A stretch of 64,000 bases of DNA from an uncultured Prevotella sp. (GCA_900539625.1 UQCW01000005.1:1-64000); one strand, 5' to 3'. Positions 1 through 8,464 are shown, counted from the first letter of the stretch. The notes: a model not told the origin generated them from the letters alone. Program-made: numbers and translations.

Positions 1-144
1 GAGATAGGGGCAAGCCCCTATCCTGGAATATGAGCCCCTTTCAGGGGCAGCGGCGCAACTGCTATGTTATTTGGCTCCAAACCGCACAGAGACTTTTCTA
101 TATTTTGAACCCCCAACCTTGCAGGGGCGCTGCCTCATCAGTTT
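1..144. repeat. Left-edge non-coding stretch with hairpins and a dispersed repeat
   Basis: No convincing gene. Positions 4-21 form an 8-bp-arm palindrome (ATAGGGGC, AA, GCCCCTAT) and 32-47 hold another GCCCC/GGGGC pair. Positions about 48-116 resemble the reverse complement of 58013-58077, sharing the blocks TATTTGGCTC, AAACCGC and CAGAGA. This looks like a dispersed non-coding repeat lying downstream of hisIE. A 66-codon open frame here has no family resemblance and is not called. Confidence 0.5.
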
Positions 145-744
145 TTATCGGTGTCTCAGTGCCAGCTCGCGCTCAATATCTTCCAGCGTGCAGCCCATTT
201 GTTCGAGCAAGACGAGATAGTGGTACATGAGGTCAGACGCTTCATAGACGAAACGGTTCTTGTTTCCGTCAACGGCTTCCACAACGCTTTCCACCGCTTC
301 TTCGCCCACTTTCTGCGCGATTTTCTTGACACCCTTGATGAAGAGTTTCGTGGTGTACGAGCCCTCCGGCATCTCCTCGTGGCGTTGTCTGACAATTGCA
401 GAAAGACGGCGGATAAAGCCCTCGTCCTCTGGCGTGTCAAAGCACGATGTCGTGCCACGATGGCATGTTGGCCCGACTGGATTCGCCATCACCAGAAGTG
501 TGTCGGCATCGCAATCGCCATACATCTCGACCACGTTTAGAAAATGTCCAGAAGTCTCCCCTTTGGTCCACAGCGTTTGGCGCGTGCGGCTGAAGAAAGT
601 CACGTGTTTTGTTGCCTGTGTCATATTGAACGCCTCCTCGTTCATATAGCCCAGCATGAGGACTTTGAGGCTCACGGCGTCTTGCACCACCACGGGAAGC
701 AGACCGTCGGCACATTTAGAAAGATTAAAATCAGAAAATTGCAT
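145..744 (-). CDS. hisIE: Bifunctional phosphoribosyl-AMP cyclohydrolase / phosphoribosyl-ATP pyrophosphatase
   Basis: Catalyses histidine steps 2 and 3, PRATP to PRAMP to ProFAR, in the cytoplasm. The 199-residue protein has an N-terminal HisI half (about 1-105) with the KGETSGH, DCDADTL and CHRGTTSCF metal and active-site motifs. The C-terminal HisE half (about 110-199) carries SYTTKLF and KVGEEAVE. I chose the Met at 744, which begins MQFSDF, because the upstream 11 codons do not look like HisI. It is the last gene of the his operon, 134 bp after hisF. Length and domain order are normal for the fused family. Confidence 0.95.
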   Translation of the reverse strand: MQFSDFNLSKCADGLLPVVVQDAVSLKVLMLGYMNEEAFNMTQATKHVTFFSRTRQTLWTKGETSGHFLNVVEMYGDCDADTLLVMANPVGPTCHRGTTSCFDTPEDEGFIRRLSAIVRQRHEEMPEGSYTTKLFIKGVKKIAQKVGEEAVESVVEAVDGNKNRFVYEASDLMYHYLVLLEQMGCTLEDIERELALRHR

Positions 745-878
745 GGTTTCAAAGTGTTGTTGGTTGAATCGGCGCATCGGATTTGCGCGGTGTGGCGTTC
801 CGAACGCTGTTGCAGTGATAGGTAGTACCTTGTAAAAAATGTTTCACGGAGAAGCCCATTTGTCGTTGCCCCTCCCTT

Positions 879-1637
879 TTATAATCTTACGCAAATCCCC
901 TGTTCCCGCAGTTGTCTTTTGAGTTCCCCGATAGAAATCTCTCCGAAATGGAAAATGCTTGCCGCCAGTGCCGCATCGGCCTTGCCGCTTGTCAGCACCT
1001 CGGCGATGTCGCCTGCCGACCCCGCTCCACCAGAGGCAATGATGGGGATGTTAACGCTTTCAGACAACCGAGCAAACGTGTCGCAGGGATAGCCAGAGCG
1101 CGTGCCGTCGTGGTTCATCGAGGTAAAAAGAATCTCGCCGGCACCGCGTGCCTCCCCTTCTTTCGCCCATGCAAAGAGTTCGCGGTCTGATGCTTGGCTT
1201 CCGCCGTGCGTTGTGGCGTGCCAAACGCCGTCCGCCTCCAGTCGTGCGTCAATTGCCAGCACAACAAACTGGCTTCCGTAGCGCGTTGCAATTTCGTCAA
1301 TCAGTTGGGGATTCCTGATGGCGGCAGAATTGATGGAAATCTTGTCGGCCCCCGCATCCAGCAGGCGTGACGCGTCGTCAATCGACGAAATGCCGCCACC
1401 AACCGTAAACGGGATGTTGATGCCGTCGGCAATGCGTTCCACCAGTCGTGTGAAAGTGCTTCTCCCCTCGCGTGTGGCACTGATGTCGAGATACACCAAC
1501 TCATCGGCCCCTTCTTCAGCGTAGTGTCTGCCGAGTTCCACGGCATCGCCCACGTCGCGCAGTCCTTCAAAGTTTACGCCCTTCACGGTGCGTCCCTCCT
1601 TCACGTCCAGGCAGGGAATAATTCTTTTGGCAACCAT
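879..1637 (-). CDS. hisF: Imidazole glycerol phosphate synthase cyclase subunit HisF
   Basis: Cyclase half of the HisFH complex. It uses ammonia channelled from HisH to convert PRFAR to imidazole glycerol phosphate and AICAR. The 252 residues form a (beta/alpha)8 barrel of normal length. The catalytic Asp11 is visible in CLDVKEGRTVKG, and the second catalytic Asp lies in VVLAIDARLE. Phosphate-binding glycine loops include TVGGGISS and IASGGAGS. The start lies 12 bp after hisA, so the two are co-transcribed. Nothing unusual is seen. Confidence 0.97.
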   Translation of the reverse strand: MVAKRIIPCLDVKEGRTVKGVNFEGLRDVGDAVELGRHYAEEGADELVYLDISATREGRSTFTRLVERIADGINIPFTVGGGISSIDDASRLLDAGADKISINSAAIRNPQLIDEIATRYGSQFVVLAIDARLEADGVWHATTHGGSQASDRELFAWAKEGEARGAGEILFTSMNHDGTRSGYPCDTFARLSESVNIPIIASGGAGSAGDIAEVLTSGKADAALAASIFHFGEISIGELKRQLREQGICVRL

Positions 1638-1649
1638 TGTCTTGTGGGT

Positions 1650-2381
1650 TTAGTGTTGTTGGAGTATGAAATTTTCAATGTCTTTCAGCGTGATGCGGTT
1701 CTCGTAGATGGCCTTTCCGATAATCACGCGTTGCAGTTGCAGTTCGGCCAGCCGTTCGATGTCGCCCATAGAAGAAATACCGCCCGACACGGTGAAAACG
1801 ATGTCCGCATATTTCTCTTGCAGGCGCGTATATAGGTCAAACGAAGGCCCTTGCAGCATACCGTCGCGCGTGATATCGGTGCAAATCACTTGTGAGAGCC
1901 CCTGCGCCGTAAATCCGTCAATGAGCGTATCAATCGACAGGTCGAGGTCTTCCTGCCAGCCGTTCACACTCACTTTTCCCTCTCTCACGTCGGCCCCGAG
2001 CACCAGGCGGTCGGCGCCGAACGCTTTCAGCCAGTCGGCAAACAGTTGCGGCGTTTTGGCCGCCGTGCTTCCCACAATGGCGTATCTTCCGCCAGCGTCA
2101 AACACCTGATGAACGGCATGCGCCGTCTTGATGCCGCCTCCCCATTCAATTTCAATGCCGTCCGTCAGGGCCATTTTCTCAAGCGTCCGCAGATTCTGCG
2201 GTTCGGAGGCCTTCGCCCCGTCGAGGTCCACCACGTGAACTCGTCTTACGCCGCAGTCAGCATAGCGGCGCATCATGTCAACGGGCGACGCGTCGTAAAC
2301 CACTTGGCGGTTGTAGTCGCCTTGCGAGAGACGAACACAGCGCCCTTCAATCAAGTCTATTGCAGGAATAAGTTGTATCAT
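1650..2381 (-). CDS. hisA: ProFAR isomerase HisA
   Basis: Isomerises ProFAR to PRFAR, the fourth step of histidine synthesis. The 243-residue (beta/alpha)8 barrel has the catalytic Asp9 in IPAIDLIEGRCVRL and the second Asp in ICTDITRDGML. Phosphate loops VSGGISS and EWGGGIK are present. It is followed after 12 bp by hisF. Upstream, a 208-bp spacer from hisH holds a copy of the TAATGGTGAAAG repeat and a four-unit 22-bp repeat array, so this is the least compact junction within the operon. Confidence 0.97.
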   Translation of the reverse strand: MIQLIPAIDLIEGRCVRLSQGDYNRQVVYDASPVDMMRRYADCGVRRVHVVDLDGAKASEPQNLRTLEKMALTDGIEIEWGGGIKTAHAVHQVFDAGGRYAIVGSTAAKTPQLFADWLKAFGADRLVLGADVREGKVSVNGWQEDLDLSIDTLIDGFTAQGLSQVICTDITRDGMLQGPSFDLYTRLQEKYADIVFTVSGGISSMGDIERLAELQLQRVIIGKAIYENRITLKDIENFILQQH

Positions 2382-2392
2382 GTTAAAGCGTT

Positions 2393-2419
2393 AGGTAATG
2401 GTGAAAGAATAAGTTGACC
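2393..2419 (+). repeat. Copy of the TAATGGTGAAAGAATAAGTT dispersed repeat
   Basis: The sequence TAATGGTGAAAGAATAAGTT followed by GACC lies just upstream of the hisA start. Related copies in either orientation occur at 28443-28466, 37151-37174, 42791-42812 and 42860-42883. Confidence 0.6.
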
Positions 2420-2456
2420 TGTTTGCCAGAAAGCACAAGCCCTATAAAAAGTCATC

Positions 2457-2546
2457 GATTCGCGGCCGGTGGTAGCACGATTCGCGGCCGGTGGTAGCAC
2501 GACTCGCGGCCGATGGTAGCACGATTCGCGGCCGCGAGTAGATAAC
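2457..2546. repeat. 22-bp tandem repeat array A (4 units, GCGGCCG core)
   Basis: Three near-identical 22-bp units start at 2457, 2479 and 2501 and have the form GATTCGCGGCCGGTGGTAGC plus AC. A fourth unit from 2523 ends in the palindrome TTCGCGGCCGCGAGTAG. The core CGCGGCCG recurs exactly every 22 bp (2461, 2483, 2505, 2527). A further CTACTTCGCG at about 2550 can pair with CGCGAGTAG. The array lies inside the his operon between hisH and hisA. Sister arrays are at 13643, 35712 and 57850. Confidence 0.9.
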
Positions 2547-2589
2547 AAAGTCTACTTCGCGGAGTTCTCTTGGCGATTTTGCGTGCCGT

Positions 2590-3177
2590 CTAACAGCGTT
2601 CCAGAAAATTCTTTAGAATACGTTCGCCCACGTCTCCGCTCTTCTCGGGGTGAAATTGCGTGCCATAGAAATTCTCATATTTCAGTGCCGCGCTGAAGAG
2701 CAGTCCGTGCTGGGTGGTGGCGATGGTGTCGGGGCAGAGATTGGCATAATAAGAATGGACGTAGTAAACAAAACTGCCGCTGTCAACACCCTTAAACAAC
2801 GCCTTCTCCAGGTTCCCCAGTTGGTTCCATCCCACGTGCGGCACCTTCACCTCCGCTGTCGCTTCAAATTGCCGCACGTGTGCGTCAAACAGTCCGATAC
2901 ACGCCACGTTGCCCTCTTCAGAGTCGCGACACATCACCTGCATGCCCACGCAAATGCCGAGCACAGGGCGGCGCAAATCCTTTATCACAGGAATCAGATT
3001 CGATTCCTTCAAATTCTCCATCGCCTTGCCGCAGTTTCCCACGCCTGGCAGCAAAACGCGGTCGGCGCGACGGATGACGGCGGCGTCAGACGTGACCTGA
3101 AAGTCCGCCCCCAGACGCTGAAGTGCGTTCTCAACCGAACGCAGATTCCCCATTTTATAGTCGATGATTGCTATCAT
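2590..3177 (-). CDS. hisH: Imidazole glycerol phosphate synthase glutaminase subunit HisH
   Basis: Class I glutamine amidotransferase that supplies ammonia to HisF. The 195-residue protein has the nucleophile Cys76 in LGICVGMQ and the His-x-Glu dyad in HPEKSGDVG near the C-terminus. The oxyanion-strand motif LLPGVGNCG is present. It sits 52 bp downstream of hisB. The gap to its partner's operon neighbour hisA is large (208 bp) and filled with repeats. Confidence 0.96.
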   Translation of the reverse strand: MIAIIDYKMGNLRSVENALQRLGADFQVTSDAAVIRRADRVLLPGVGNCGKAMENLKESNLIPVIKDLRRPVLGICVGMQVMCRDSEEGNVACIGLFDAHVRQFEATAEVKVPHVGWNQLGNLEKALFKGVDSGSFVYYVHSYYANLCPDTIATTQHGLLFSAALKYENFYGTQFHPEKSGDVGERILKNFLERC

Positions 3178-3229
3178 AATTGGTGGTGTCTGTAAATAAG
3201 TACTATCACTAAATCAAGTGTGTTTTGCC

Positions 3230-4378
3230 TCACAGCATCCCCTTGCTTGATGGCAAGTCATAGCTGAAGACGTTGCGGTGTATGGCAGCGCGGAGAGCGC
3301 GTGCAAACGCCTTGAACACCCCTTCGATGAGGTGGTGTTGGTTTTCGCCCTTCGCACTGATTTGCAGGTTGCAACGCATGGCCACGCAGAGACTGTGGAA
3401 CACGTGGCGGAACATTTCCGTCGGCGTGTCTCCGATATATTCGCGTGTAAAATCCACGTTCCAGGAGAAATCAGCCCTGCCGCCAAAGTCGAGCAACACC
3501 ATCGCGCGGCTCTCGTCCATCGGCAATACAAACCCGTAGCGCTCAATGCCGCGCTTCGCGCCCAAAGCCTCGTAGATGGCTTCGCCGATGGCAATTGCCA
3601 CATCTTCCATCGTGTGGTGCTCGTCCACTTCCAAATCGCCGTGACACACCGCCGTCAAGCTGATGCCAGCGTGGTGGGGCAGTTGCGAGAGCATGTGGTC
3701 GTAAAATTTCAGTCCGGTGTCAATGTGCGTCTCTCCGGCGCCATCGAGGTCCACAATCACGTGAATGTCCGTCTCCGCCGTCTTGCGCCTGATTTCAGCC
3801 CGCCTTTCAGTGCGCCGAATCCGTTCCGCAATCTCGCTCCAGTGTGGCGTGGCGAGCACGATGTTCTTCCGTATCTTTTCGCCCACGTTCTCCTCAGCCC
3901 ATTCTGGTGTTTGCAGCAAAATGCCCTGAGCGCCCAAGTTGTGTGCCAGTTCCATGTCGGAAGCGCGGTCGCCAATTACAAACGAGCGTTGCAAATCGTA
4001 GCTCCCGTCCATATATCCCGTGAGCATTCCCGTTCCCGGTTTCCGTGTCGGCGCGTTGTCTTCAGGAAAGTGGCAGTCAATGAGTTGCGCGTCAAAGCAG
4101 ATGCCCTCGCCGCTCAGCGTGTCGAGCATTTTCTGGTGGGCCGGCCAAAACGTATCCTCAGGAAACGAAGGCGTTCCGAGTCCGTCTTGGTTGCTCACCA
4201 TGACCAGTTCGTAGCCCTGGCCGACCACCTTTCCCAAGGCAGAGATAACGCCCGGCACAAATTCCAGTTTCTCCAAACTGTCGATTTGCTCGTCGGCAGG
4301 TTCCTTGATGATTGTCCCGTCGCGGTCAATGAATATGGCGCGTTTGCGCCCCTCTCTTTTCGTGTCTTCAGATTTCAT
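3230..4378 (-). CDS. hisB: Bifunctional histidinol-phosphatase / imidazoleglycerol-phosphate dehydratase
   Basis: A fused two-step enzyme of 382 residues. The N-terminal HAD phosphatase (about 10-185) has the DxD nucleophile pair Asp18/Asp20 in IFIDRDGTII and hydrolyses histidinol phosphate. The C-terminal dehydratase (about 190-382) has the metal-binding HHTMEDV and HNVFSYD-type histidine motifs and dehydrates imidazole glycerol phosphate. The N-terminus overlaps the hisC stop by 11 bp, so translational coupling is likely. The fusion is the form common in Bacteroidota and gamma-proteobacteria. Confidence 0.96.
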   Translation of the reverse strand: MKSEDTKREGRKRAIFIDRDGTIIKEPADEQIDSLEKLEFVPGVISALGKVVGQGYELVMVSNQDGLGTPSFPEDTFWPAHQKMLDTLSGEGICFDAQLIDCHFPEDNAPTRKPGTGMLTGYMDGSYDLQRSFVIGDRASDMELAHNLGAQGILLQTPEWAEENVGEKIRKNIVLATPHWSEIAERIRRTERRAEIRRKTAETDIHVIVDLDGAGETHIDTGLKFYDHMLSQLPHHAGISLTAVCHGDLEVDEHHTMEDVAIAIGEAIYEALGAKRGIERYGFVLPMDESRAMVLLDFGGRADFSWNVDFTREYIGDTPTEMFRHVFHSLCVAMRCNLQISAKGENQHHLIEGVFKAFARALRAAIHRNVFSYDLPSSKGML

Positions 4379-5429
4379 GCGTGATAGATTTCAGCGTGTT
4401 GATAAGTCGGTTGTTTTCCTCCGGCGTGCCGATGGTGATGCGCAGGCAGCCCTGGCATCCCGTCATGCTGTTGCGGTTGCGCACAATGATGCCCTGTCTG
4501 ACCAGCGCTTCATACACCCGTGTCGCATCAGGCGTTTTTATTAGGAAGAAATTCGCGTCGCTTGGAAACACCTTCTCCACGATTCCTATCGTTGGGAGCA
4601 CCTTTGCAAGGCGTTCTCGCTCAGAGCGGATTTCGGCAATCTGTGCGTCGACGCCCGCTCTCAGCCGTTCCATCACGGCTCGCTGCGTCGGCCCGTTCAC
4701 GTTGTATGGATATTTCACGCGGGCAAACAATGCCGCCACCTCCTGATGAGCGAAGGCCAGTCCCAAGCGCAATCCCGCCATTCCCCACGCCTTGGAGAGC
4801 GTTTGCAGAACAATCAGGTTCTCGTGGCGCTCCATCGTGGCGAGCAGCGACCCCTTGTCGGAAAAGTCGGCATAAGCTTCGTCCACAACGAGCATCCCGT
4901 TGAACCTCTCCGCCAGTTCTTCCAGTTGGGAAAGCGGAAAAGCATTGCCCGTCGGGTTGTTTGGCGAGCATATCCACAGCAGTTTCGTGTGCTCGTCGCA
5001 GGCCGCCAGCAGGCGTTCCGTCGGCAGCGAGAAATCATCCGTGTTGAGTGCCACCTGTCGCAGTGCCACATCATTCGTTGCCGCCGCCACTTCATACATG
5101 CCATACGACGGCGTGATGGCCACGGCGTTGTCGATGCCGGGGCGGCAGAAAATCCGAAAGCAGAGGTCGATGGCCTCGTCACTTCCGTTGCCCACGAAAA
5201 TCTGCTCCACGCCGATTCCCTTTATTTCAGAAATCAATGCCTTGAGCGCTTTCTGGTGAGGGTCGGGGTATCGGTTGACACCGTTCTCATACGGACTCTC
5301 GTTGGCATCGAGCCAAACAGAAATGTCGCCGCCTTGATAGTCGTCGCGGGCAGTGGAGTAGGGGGCGAGGGCCAGAATATTTGGCCTCACATATTGTAGA
5401 GGATGCTTGTTTTCAGTCATATCTTGCAA
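4368..5429 (-). CDS. hisC: Histidinol-phosphate aminotransferase
   Basis: Fold-type I PLP aminotransferase of 353 residues, converting imidazole acetol phosphate to histidinol phosphate. The PLP lysine is in LQTLSKAWGMAGLRLG. Substrate and PLP contacts YPDPHQKALK, FVGNGSDEAI and SPNNPTGN are visible. Met4 (at 5420) is an alternative start. It lies 48 bp after hisD and overlaps hisB by 11 bp. Confidence 0.96.
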   Translation of the reverse strand: MQDMTENKHPLQYVRPNILALAPYSTARDDYQGGDISVWLDANESPYENGVNRYPDPHQKALKALISEIKGIGVEQIFVGNGSDEAIDLCFRIFCRPGIDNAVAITPSYGMYEVAAATNDVALRQVALNTDDFSLPTERLLAACDEHTKLLWICSPNNPTGNAFPLSQLEELAERFNGMLVVDEAYADFSDKGSLLATMERHENLIVLQTLSKAWGMAGLRLGLAFAHQEVAALFARVKYPYNVNGPTQRAVMERLRAGVDAQIAEIRSERERLAKVLPTIGIVEKVFPSDANFFLIKTPDATRVYEALVRQGIIVRNRNSMTGCQGCLRITIGTPEENNRLINTLKSITHEI

Positions 5430-5477
5430 ACTGTTTGCGCGGAGCTAAACCTGCAGGCGCGGCCTCCGCTGTCAATG

Positions 5478-6755
5478 TCAAATCATTCCAGTTCTCACCT
5501 TCACCGCTGCGGCGTGGGCGTCCAGTCCTTCGGCATCCGCCATAGAGATGATGGTTTCAGAGAGGCCCTTCAGGCCTTCAGCCGTGAGTTCCTGATACGT
5601 GATTTTGCGTTGGAAACTGTCGAGATTTACGCCGCTAAAAGAGCGTGCCCAACCGCTTGTCGGCAATGTGTGGTTCGTTCCAGAGGCATAGTCGCCGGCG
5701 CTCTCCGGAGAGTAGTTACCGATGAAAACACTGCCCGCTGCCGTAATCTTCTGAGCCACTTCCCAAGGACGTTCCATGGAAATGATCAAGTGTTCTGCCG
5801 CATAGGCATTGGCAAAGTCAATCATGGTCTGCGTGTCGTTGAACACCAGAAGACGGCTGTGTGAAAGAGAATGTTCCAACGCATCTGGGCGGTGTAGCAA
5901 CTGCATTTGTCGGGCGATTTCCGTTTTCACCCTTTCGGCGATTTCCATGGAGGAACACACCAGCATGGCTTGGCTGTCGCGCCCGTGTTCCGCTTGAGAA
6001 AGCATGTCGGCAGCCACAAAAGCGGGAACGGCCGACGAGTCGGCCATCACCAGCACCTCCGAGGGACCAGCAGGCATGTCGATGGCCGTCGTCTGGCTCA
6101 CGATTTGTTTGGCCTTCGTGACGAAGCGGTTGCCCGGTCCGAAAATTTTGTCAACGCGGCGGATGCTCTCCGTGCCGTAGGCCATTGCCGCGATGGCTTG
6201 CGCCCCTCCGACGCGGTAGATGTGTGTGATGCCGCAAACGTTCGCAGCGTAGACGATTTCGGGAGCAACCTCTCCGTCATGCCCTTGCGGGGTGCAGAGC
6301 ACCACCTCCTTGCAGCCCGCAATGCGTGCTGGGAGTCCCAGCATCAAGACGGTGGAGAAAAGCGGTGCCTGTCCGCCTGGAATGTAAAGGCCAACGCGTT
6401 GGATTGGCACGGCCCGTTGGTAACAGCAGACGCCTTTTGCCGTCTCCACCTCAACGGGAACTGAACGTTGCGCGGCGTGGAAGGCCGCGATATTCTTGGC
6501 GGCAGTGGCAATGGCCCGTTTCACGTTTTCCGCCACCTTCGCAGTGGCCGCTTGGCGTTCCGCCTCGCTGATTTCAATCTCCGTAATCTCTGCCCCGTCA
6601 AATTTCCGGGCATAAGTGCGCAGTGCTTCATCGCCCTGCGCTTTAACAGTGGCGACAATCTCTCGCACACTTTCCTCTATGGCCGCGTCGTTGGGGATAT
6701 TGCGCTCCGTCAGAGCATCCCAGGTGTCGCGTGAGGGGTTATTCAGTATTTCCAT
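5478..6755 (-). CDS. hisD: Histidinol dehydrogenase
   Basis: Zinc- and NAD-dependent enzyme for the last two oxidations, histidinol to histidinal to histidine. The 425 residues match the usual length of about 430. Conserved stretches include YIPGGQAPLFSTVLM, GPGNRFVTKAKQ, DMPAGPSEVLV and the zinc and catalytic region QAEHGRDSQ. The C-terminal VNLDSFQRKITYQ is also typical. It lies 25 bp after hisG. Confidence 0.97.
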   Translation of the reverse strand: MEILNNPSRDTWDALTERNIPNDAAIEESVREIVATVKAQGDEALRTYARKFDGAEITEIEISEAERQAATAKVAENVKRAIATAAKNIAAFHAAQRSVPVEVETAKGVCCYQRAVPIQRVGLYIPGGQAPLFSTVLMLGLPARIAGCKEVVLCTPQGHDGEVAPEIVYAANVCGITHIYRVGGAQAIAAMAYGTESIRRVDKIFGPGNRFVTKAKQIVSQTTAIDMPAGPSEVLVMADSSAVPAFVAADMLSQAEHGRDSQAMLVCSSMEIAERVKTEIARQMQLLHRPDALEHSLSHSRLLVFNDTQTMIDFANAYAAEHLIISMERPWEVAQKITAAGSVFIGNYSPESAGDYASGTNHTLPTSGWARSFSGVNLDSFQRKITYQELTAEGLKGLSETIISMADAEGLDAHAAAVKVRTGMI

Positions 6756-6780
6756 AATGTTTTGTTTTCTGTTTCGGAGG

Positions 6781-7632
6781 CTATCGTATCATATTTTCCA
6801 GAGCCAGTACCAGAATACCTTCAGCGCCGAGTGCTTTCAGCTGTTCAACCTTCTCCCAGAGTTCGTTTTCTCTGATAACGGAATGCACACTACACCATTC
6901 AGGGTCGGCCAGCGAGAGCACCGTTGGGCTTCGCATGCCTGGCAGCAGGGCAACGGCTTCTTCCAGGCGGTTTTTCGGCAGATTCATCAACACGTATTTC
7001 ATGCCGCGGCTGTCAACGATGGAGCGGAAGCGGAATTTGAGTTTCTCGATTTCGGCGCGTTTCTCTTCTGGCAGTCCCGTGTTTGAAATCAACACAGCCT
7101 CCGAGGGAAAAACGTTTTCCACCTCGCGTAATCCGTTTTGCACCAATGTGCCGCCAGAAGAAACGATGTCGAAAATGGCGTCGGCCATGCCAACGGCTGG
7201 TGCAATCTCTACGCTGCCTGCAATCTCGTGAACTTCAGCCTCTATGCCCTTCTCTGAGAAGAAACGCTTGAGGATTCTCGGATAGGACGTGGCCACGCGT
7301 TTCCCGTTGAACCATTGCAGTCCGTTGTAGTCCGTGTCGCGCGGCACCGCCAAAGAGATGCGGCACGCGCCAAAGCCGAGACACATCTCCTCTCTGACCT
7401 CCATGCCTTTTTCTGCCACTTCGTTTCTGCCAACGATGCCGGCGTCGGCCACGCCCATCTCCACAGCTTGCGGAATGTCGTCGTCGCGAAGATAGAGCAC
7501 TTCCAATTCGAATCCGCTTGCGCGGGCAATGAGTTTACGTTTGCTTGAAGCAATGGCGATGCCCGCGTCGGTGAGCAGGGCAGTGGTGTCTTCATTCAGT
7601 CGGCCTTTGGCCTGAATAGCAATTCTCAGCAT
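6781..7632 (-). CDS. hisG: ATP phosphoribosyltransferase (long form)
   Basis: Committed step of histidine synthesis, joining ATP and PRPP. At 283 residues this is the long HisG form, with a periplasmic-binding-like catalytic core and a C-terminal ACT-like regulatory domain (about 210-283) expected to give feedback inhibition by histidine. Motifs include LRIAIQAKGRLNEDT, ADAIFDIVSSGGTLVQNGL and the PRPP-binding region. It is the first gene of the his operon. The 232-bp upstream gap has no TAnnTTTG promoter that I can see but holds a strong terminator-like hairpin and a second inverted repeat. Confidence 0.96.
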   Translation of the reverse strand: MLRIAIQAKGRLNEDTTALLTDAGIAIASSKRKLIARASGFELEVLYLRDDDIPQAVEMGVADAGIVGRNEVAEKGMEVREEMCLGFGACRISLAVPRDTDYNGLQWFNGKRVATSYPRILKRFFSEKGIEAEVHEIAGSVEIAPAVGMADAIFDIVSSGGTLVQNGLREVENVFPSEAVLISNTGLPEEKRAEIEKLKFRFRSIVDSRGMKYVLMNLPKNRLEEAVALLPGMRSPTVLSLADPEWCSVHSVIRENELWEKVEQLKALGAEGILVLALENMIR

Positions 7633-7655
7633 ATTGTCGAGGGTTTAATATATTG

Positions 7656-7730
7656 GGATGTTCCAGAAATTTTGTTTTTATGAAAAGTGGAGACCTGCAA
7701 AGAATGCAGTCGCCGCCCTTCGGAACATCC
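7656..7730 (-). promoter_or_regulatory. Nested inverted repeats in the hisG leader
   Basis: On the minus strand, GGATGTTCC (7722-7730) pairs with GGAACATCC (7656-7664). Inside lies a smaller CTGCA/TGCAG hairpin. Its CTGCATTC arm is also complementary to the 3' arm (GAATGCAG) of the terminator-like hairpin just upstream, so two folds could compete. The role is unknown. Confidence 0.45.
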
Positions 7731-7731
7731 A

Positions 7732-7787
7732 TAAAAAAAAGCAGCCTGCATTCAAGTGTAGAAATGCAGGCTGCTTTTATTTTTTGT
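7732..7787 (-). terminator. Strong intrinsic terminator or attenuator between rsmD and hisG
   Basis: Arms AGCAGCCTGCATT (7740-7752) and AATGCAGGCTGCT (7763-7775) form a perfect 13-bp stem with a 10-nt loop. On the minus strand the stem is followed by eight T. T-rich sequence also follows on the plus strand. It ends the rsmD transcript or attenuates read-through into hisG. Confidence 0.85.
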
Positions 7788-7864
7788 GTTGTGTGATGTA
7801 TCTGATGGTGTGGCGATTCCCTTTTGTTGGCGCTTCCACAGATTCTTCTGTGTGAAAGCTGCAA

Positions 7865-8464
7865 CTAAGGTTCCTCAGGGGTACATACGTCATTAGCCGG
7901 CATTTCGTTCCCGTCGTGGTGGACGTGGTGCGAATGTCGGAAAAAAGAAAAATTCACGCTGCCGTATGCGCGATGTTCAATGAAATCAGGGTGGTTGCTG
8001 AAGTCGTAGTCCTTGCCGTGTTCGAGCACGAACAAACCGTCTTCAGCCACAATCTTCCCCTTCATCACCCTGTCGGGCAGTTCGCCCAATTCCTTGAGCG
8101 CGTAGGGAGGGTCGGCAAAGACCAGGTCAAACGATTCGCGGCAACGTTCAATAAAACGCAGTGCATCGCCGCAGAGTAATGTGGCTGCAGAATCGTCCAG
8201 CGCCTTAAAGCAGGAGCGGATGAAGGCCGCGTGTTGGCGGTCGCGTTCAACGGTCACCACCTGGCGGCAGCCGCGCGAGAGGAGTTCAAGGCTGATGCTG
8301 CCCGTTCCTCCGAAGAGGTCGAGCGCACGCGTTTCCTCGAAGTCAACGTAGGCGCGGAGCACGTTGAAGAGATTCTCCTTCGCAAAGTCGGTCGTTGGAC
8401 GGGCTTTAAACGAACGAGGCACTTCAAAGTGTCTTCCTTTATATTGTCCTGTTATGATGCGCAT
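7865..8464 (-). CDS. rsmD: 16S rRNA (guanine966-N2)-methyltransferase RsmD
   Basis: Class I SAM methyltransferase that modifies 16S rRNA G966 in the 30S subunit. I chose the Met at 8464 (MRIITGQYKGRHF), the typical family start, giving 199 residues; an open frame extends further upstream but has no homology. The SAM motif LDLFGGTGSISLE and the catalytic DPPY motif (FADPPYALKEL) are present. The C-terminus has an unusual tail of about 23 residues after NFSFFR, containing HSHHVHH (five His in seven residues), which may bear on regulation of the his operon that follows. Confidence 0.95.
   Translation of the reverse strand: MRIITGQYKGRHFEVPRSFKARPTTDFAKENLFNVLRAYVDFEETRALDLFGGTGSISLELLSRGCRQVVTVERDRQHAAFIRSCFKALDDSAATLLCGDALRFIERCRESFDLVFADPPYALKELGELPDRVMKGKIVAEDGLFVLEHGKDYDFSNHPDFIEHRAYGSVNFSFFRHSHHVHHDGNEMPANDVCTPEEP

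Noticed and set aside
2457..2546. CRISPR array
   Set aside because: The 22-bp units have only 3-4 variable bases, far too short for spacers. There is no cas gene and the same array recurs at four loci.
3278..4384. 368-residue plus-strand open frame opposite hisB
   Set aside because: A shadow of hisB, whose HAD and dehydratase motifs are complete.
7633..7864. T-box or histidine riboswitch upstream of hisG
   Set aside because: I see no T-box AGGGUGGNACCGCG-like stretch and no known ligand-binding RNA motif. Only hairpins are supported.
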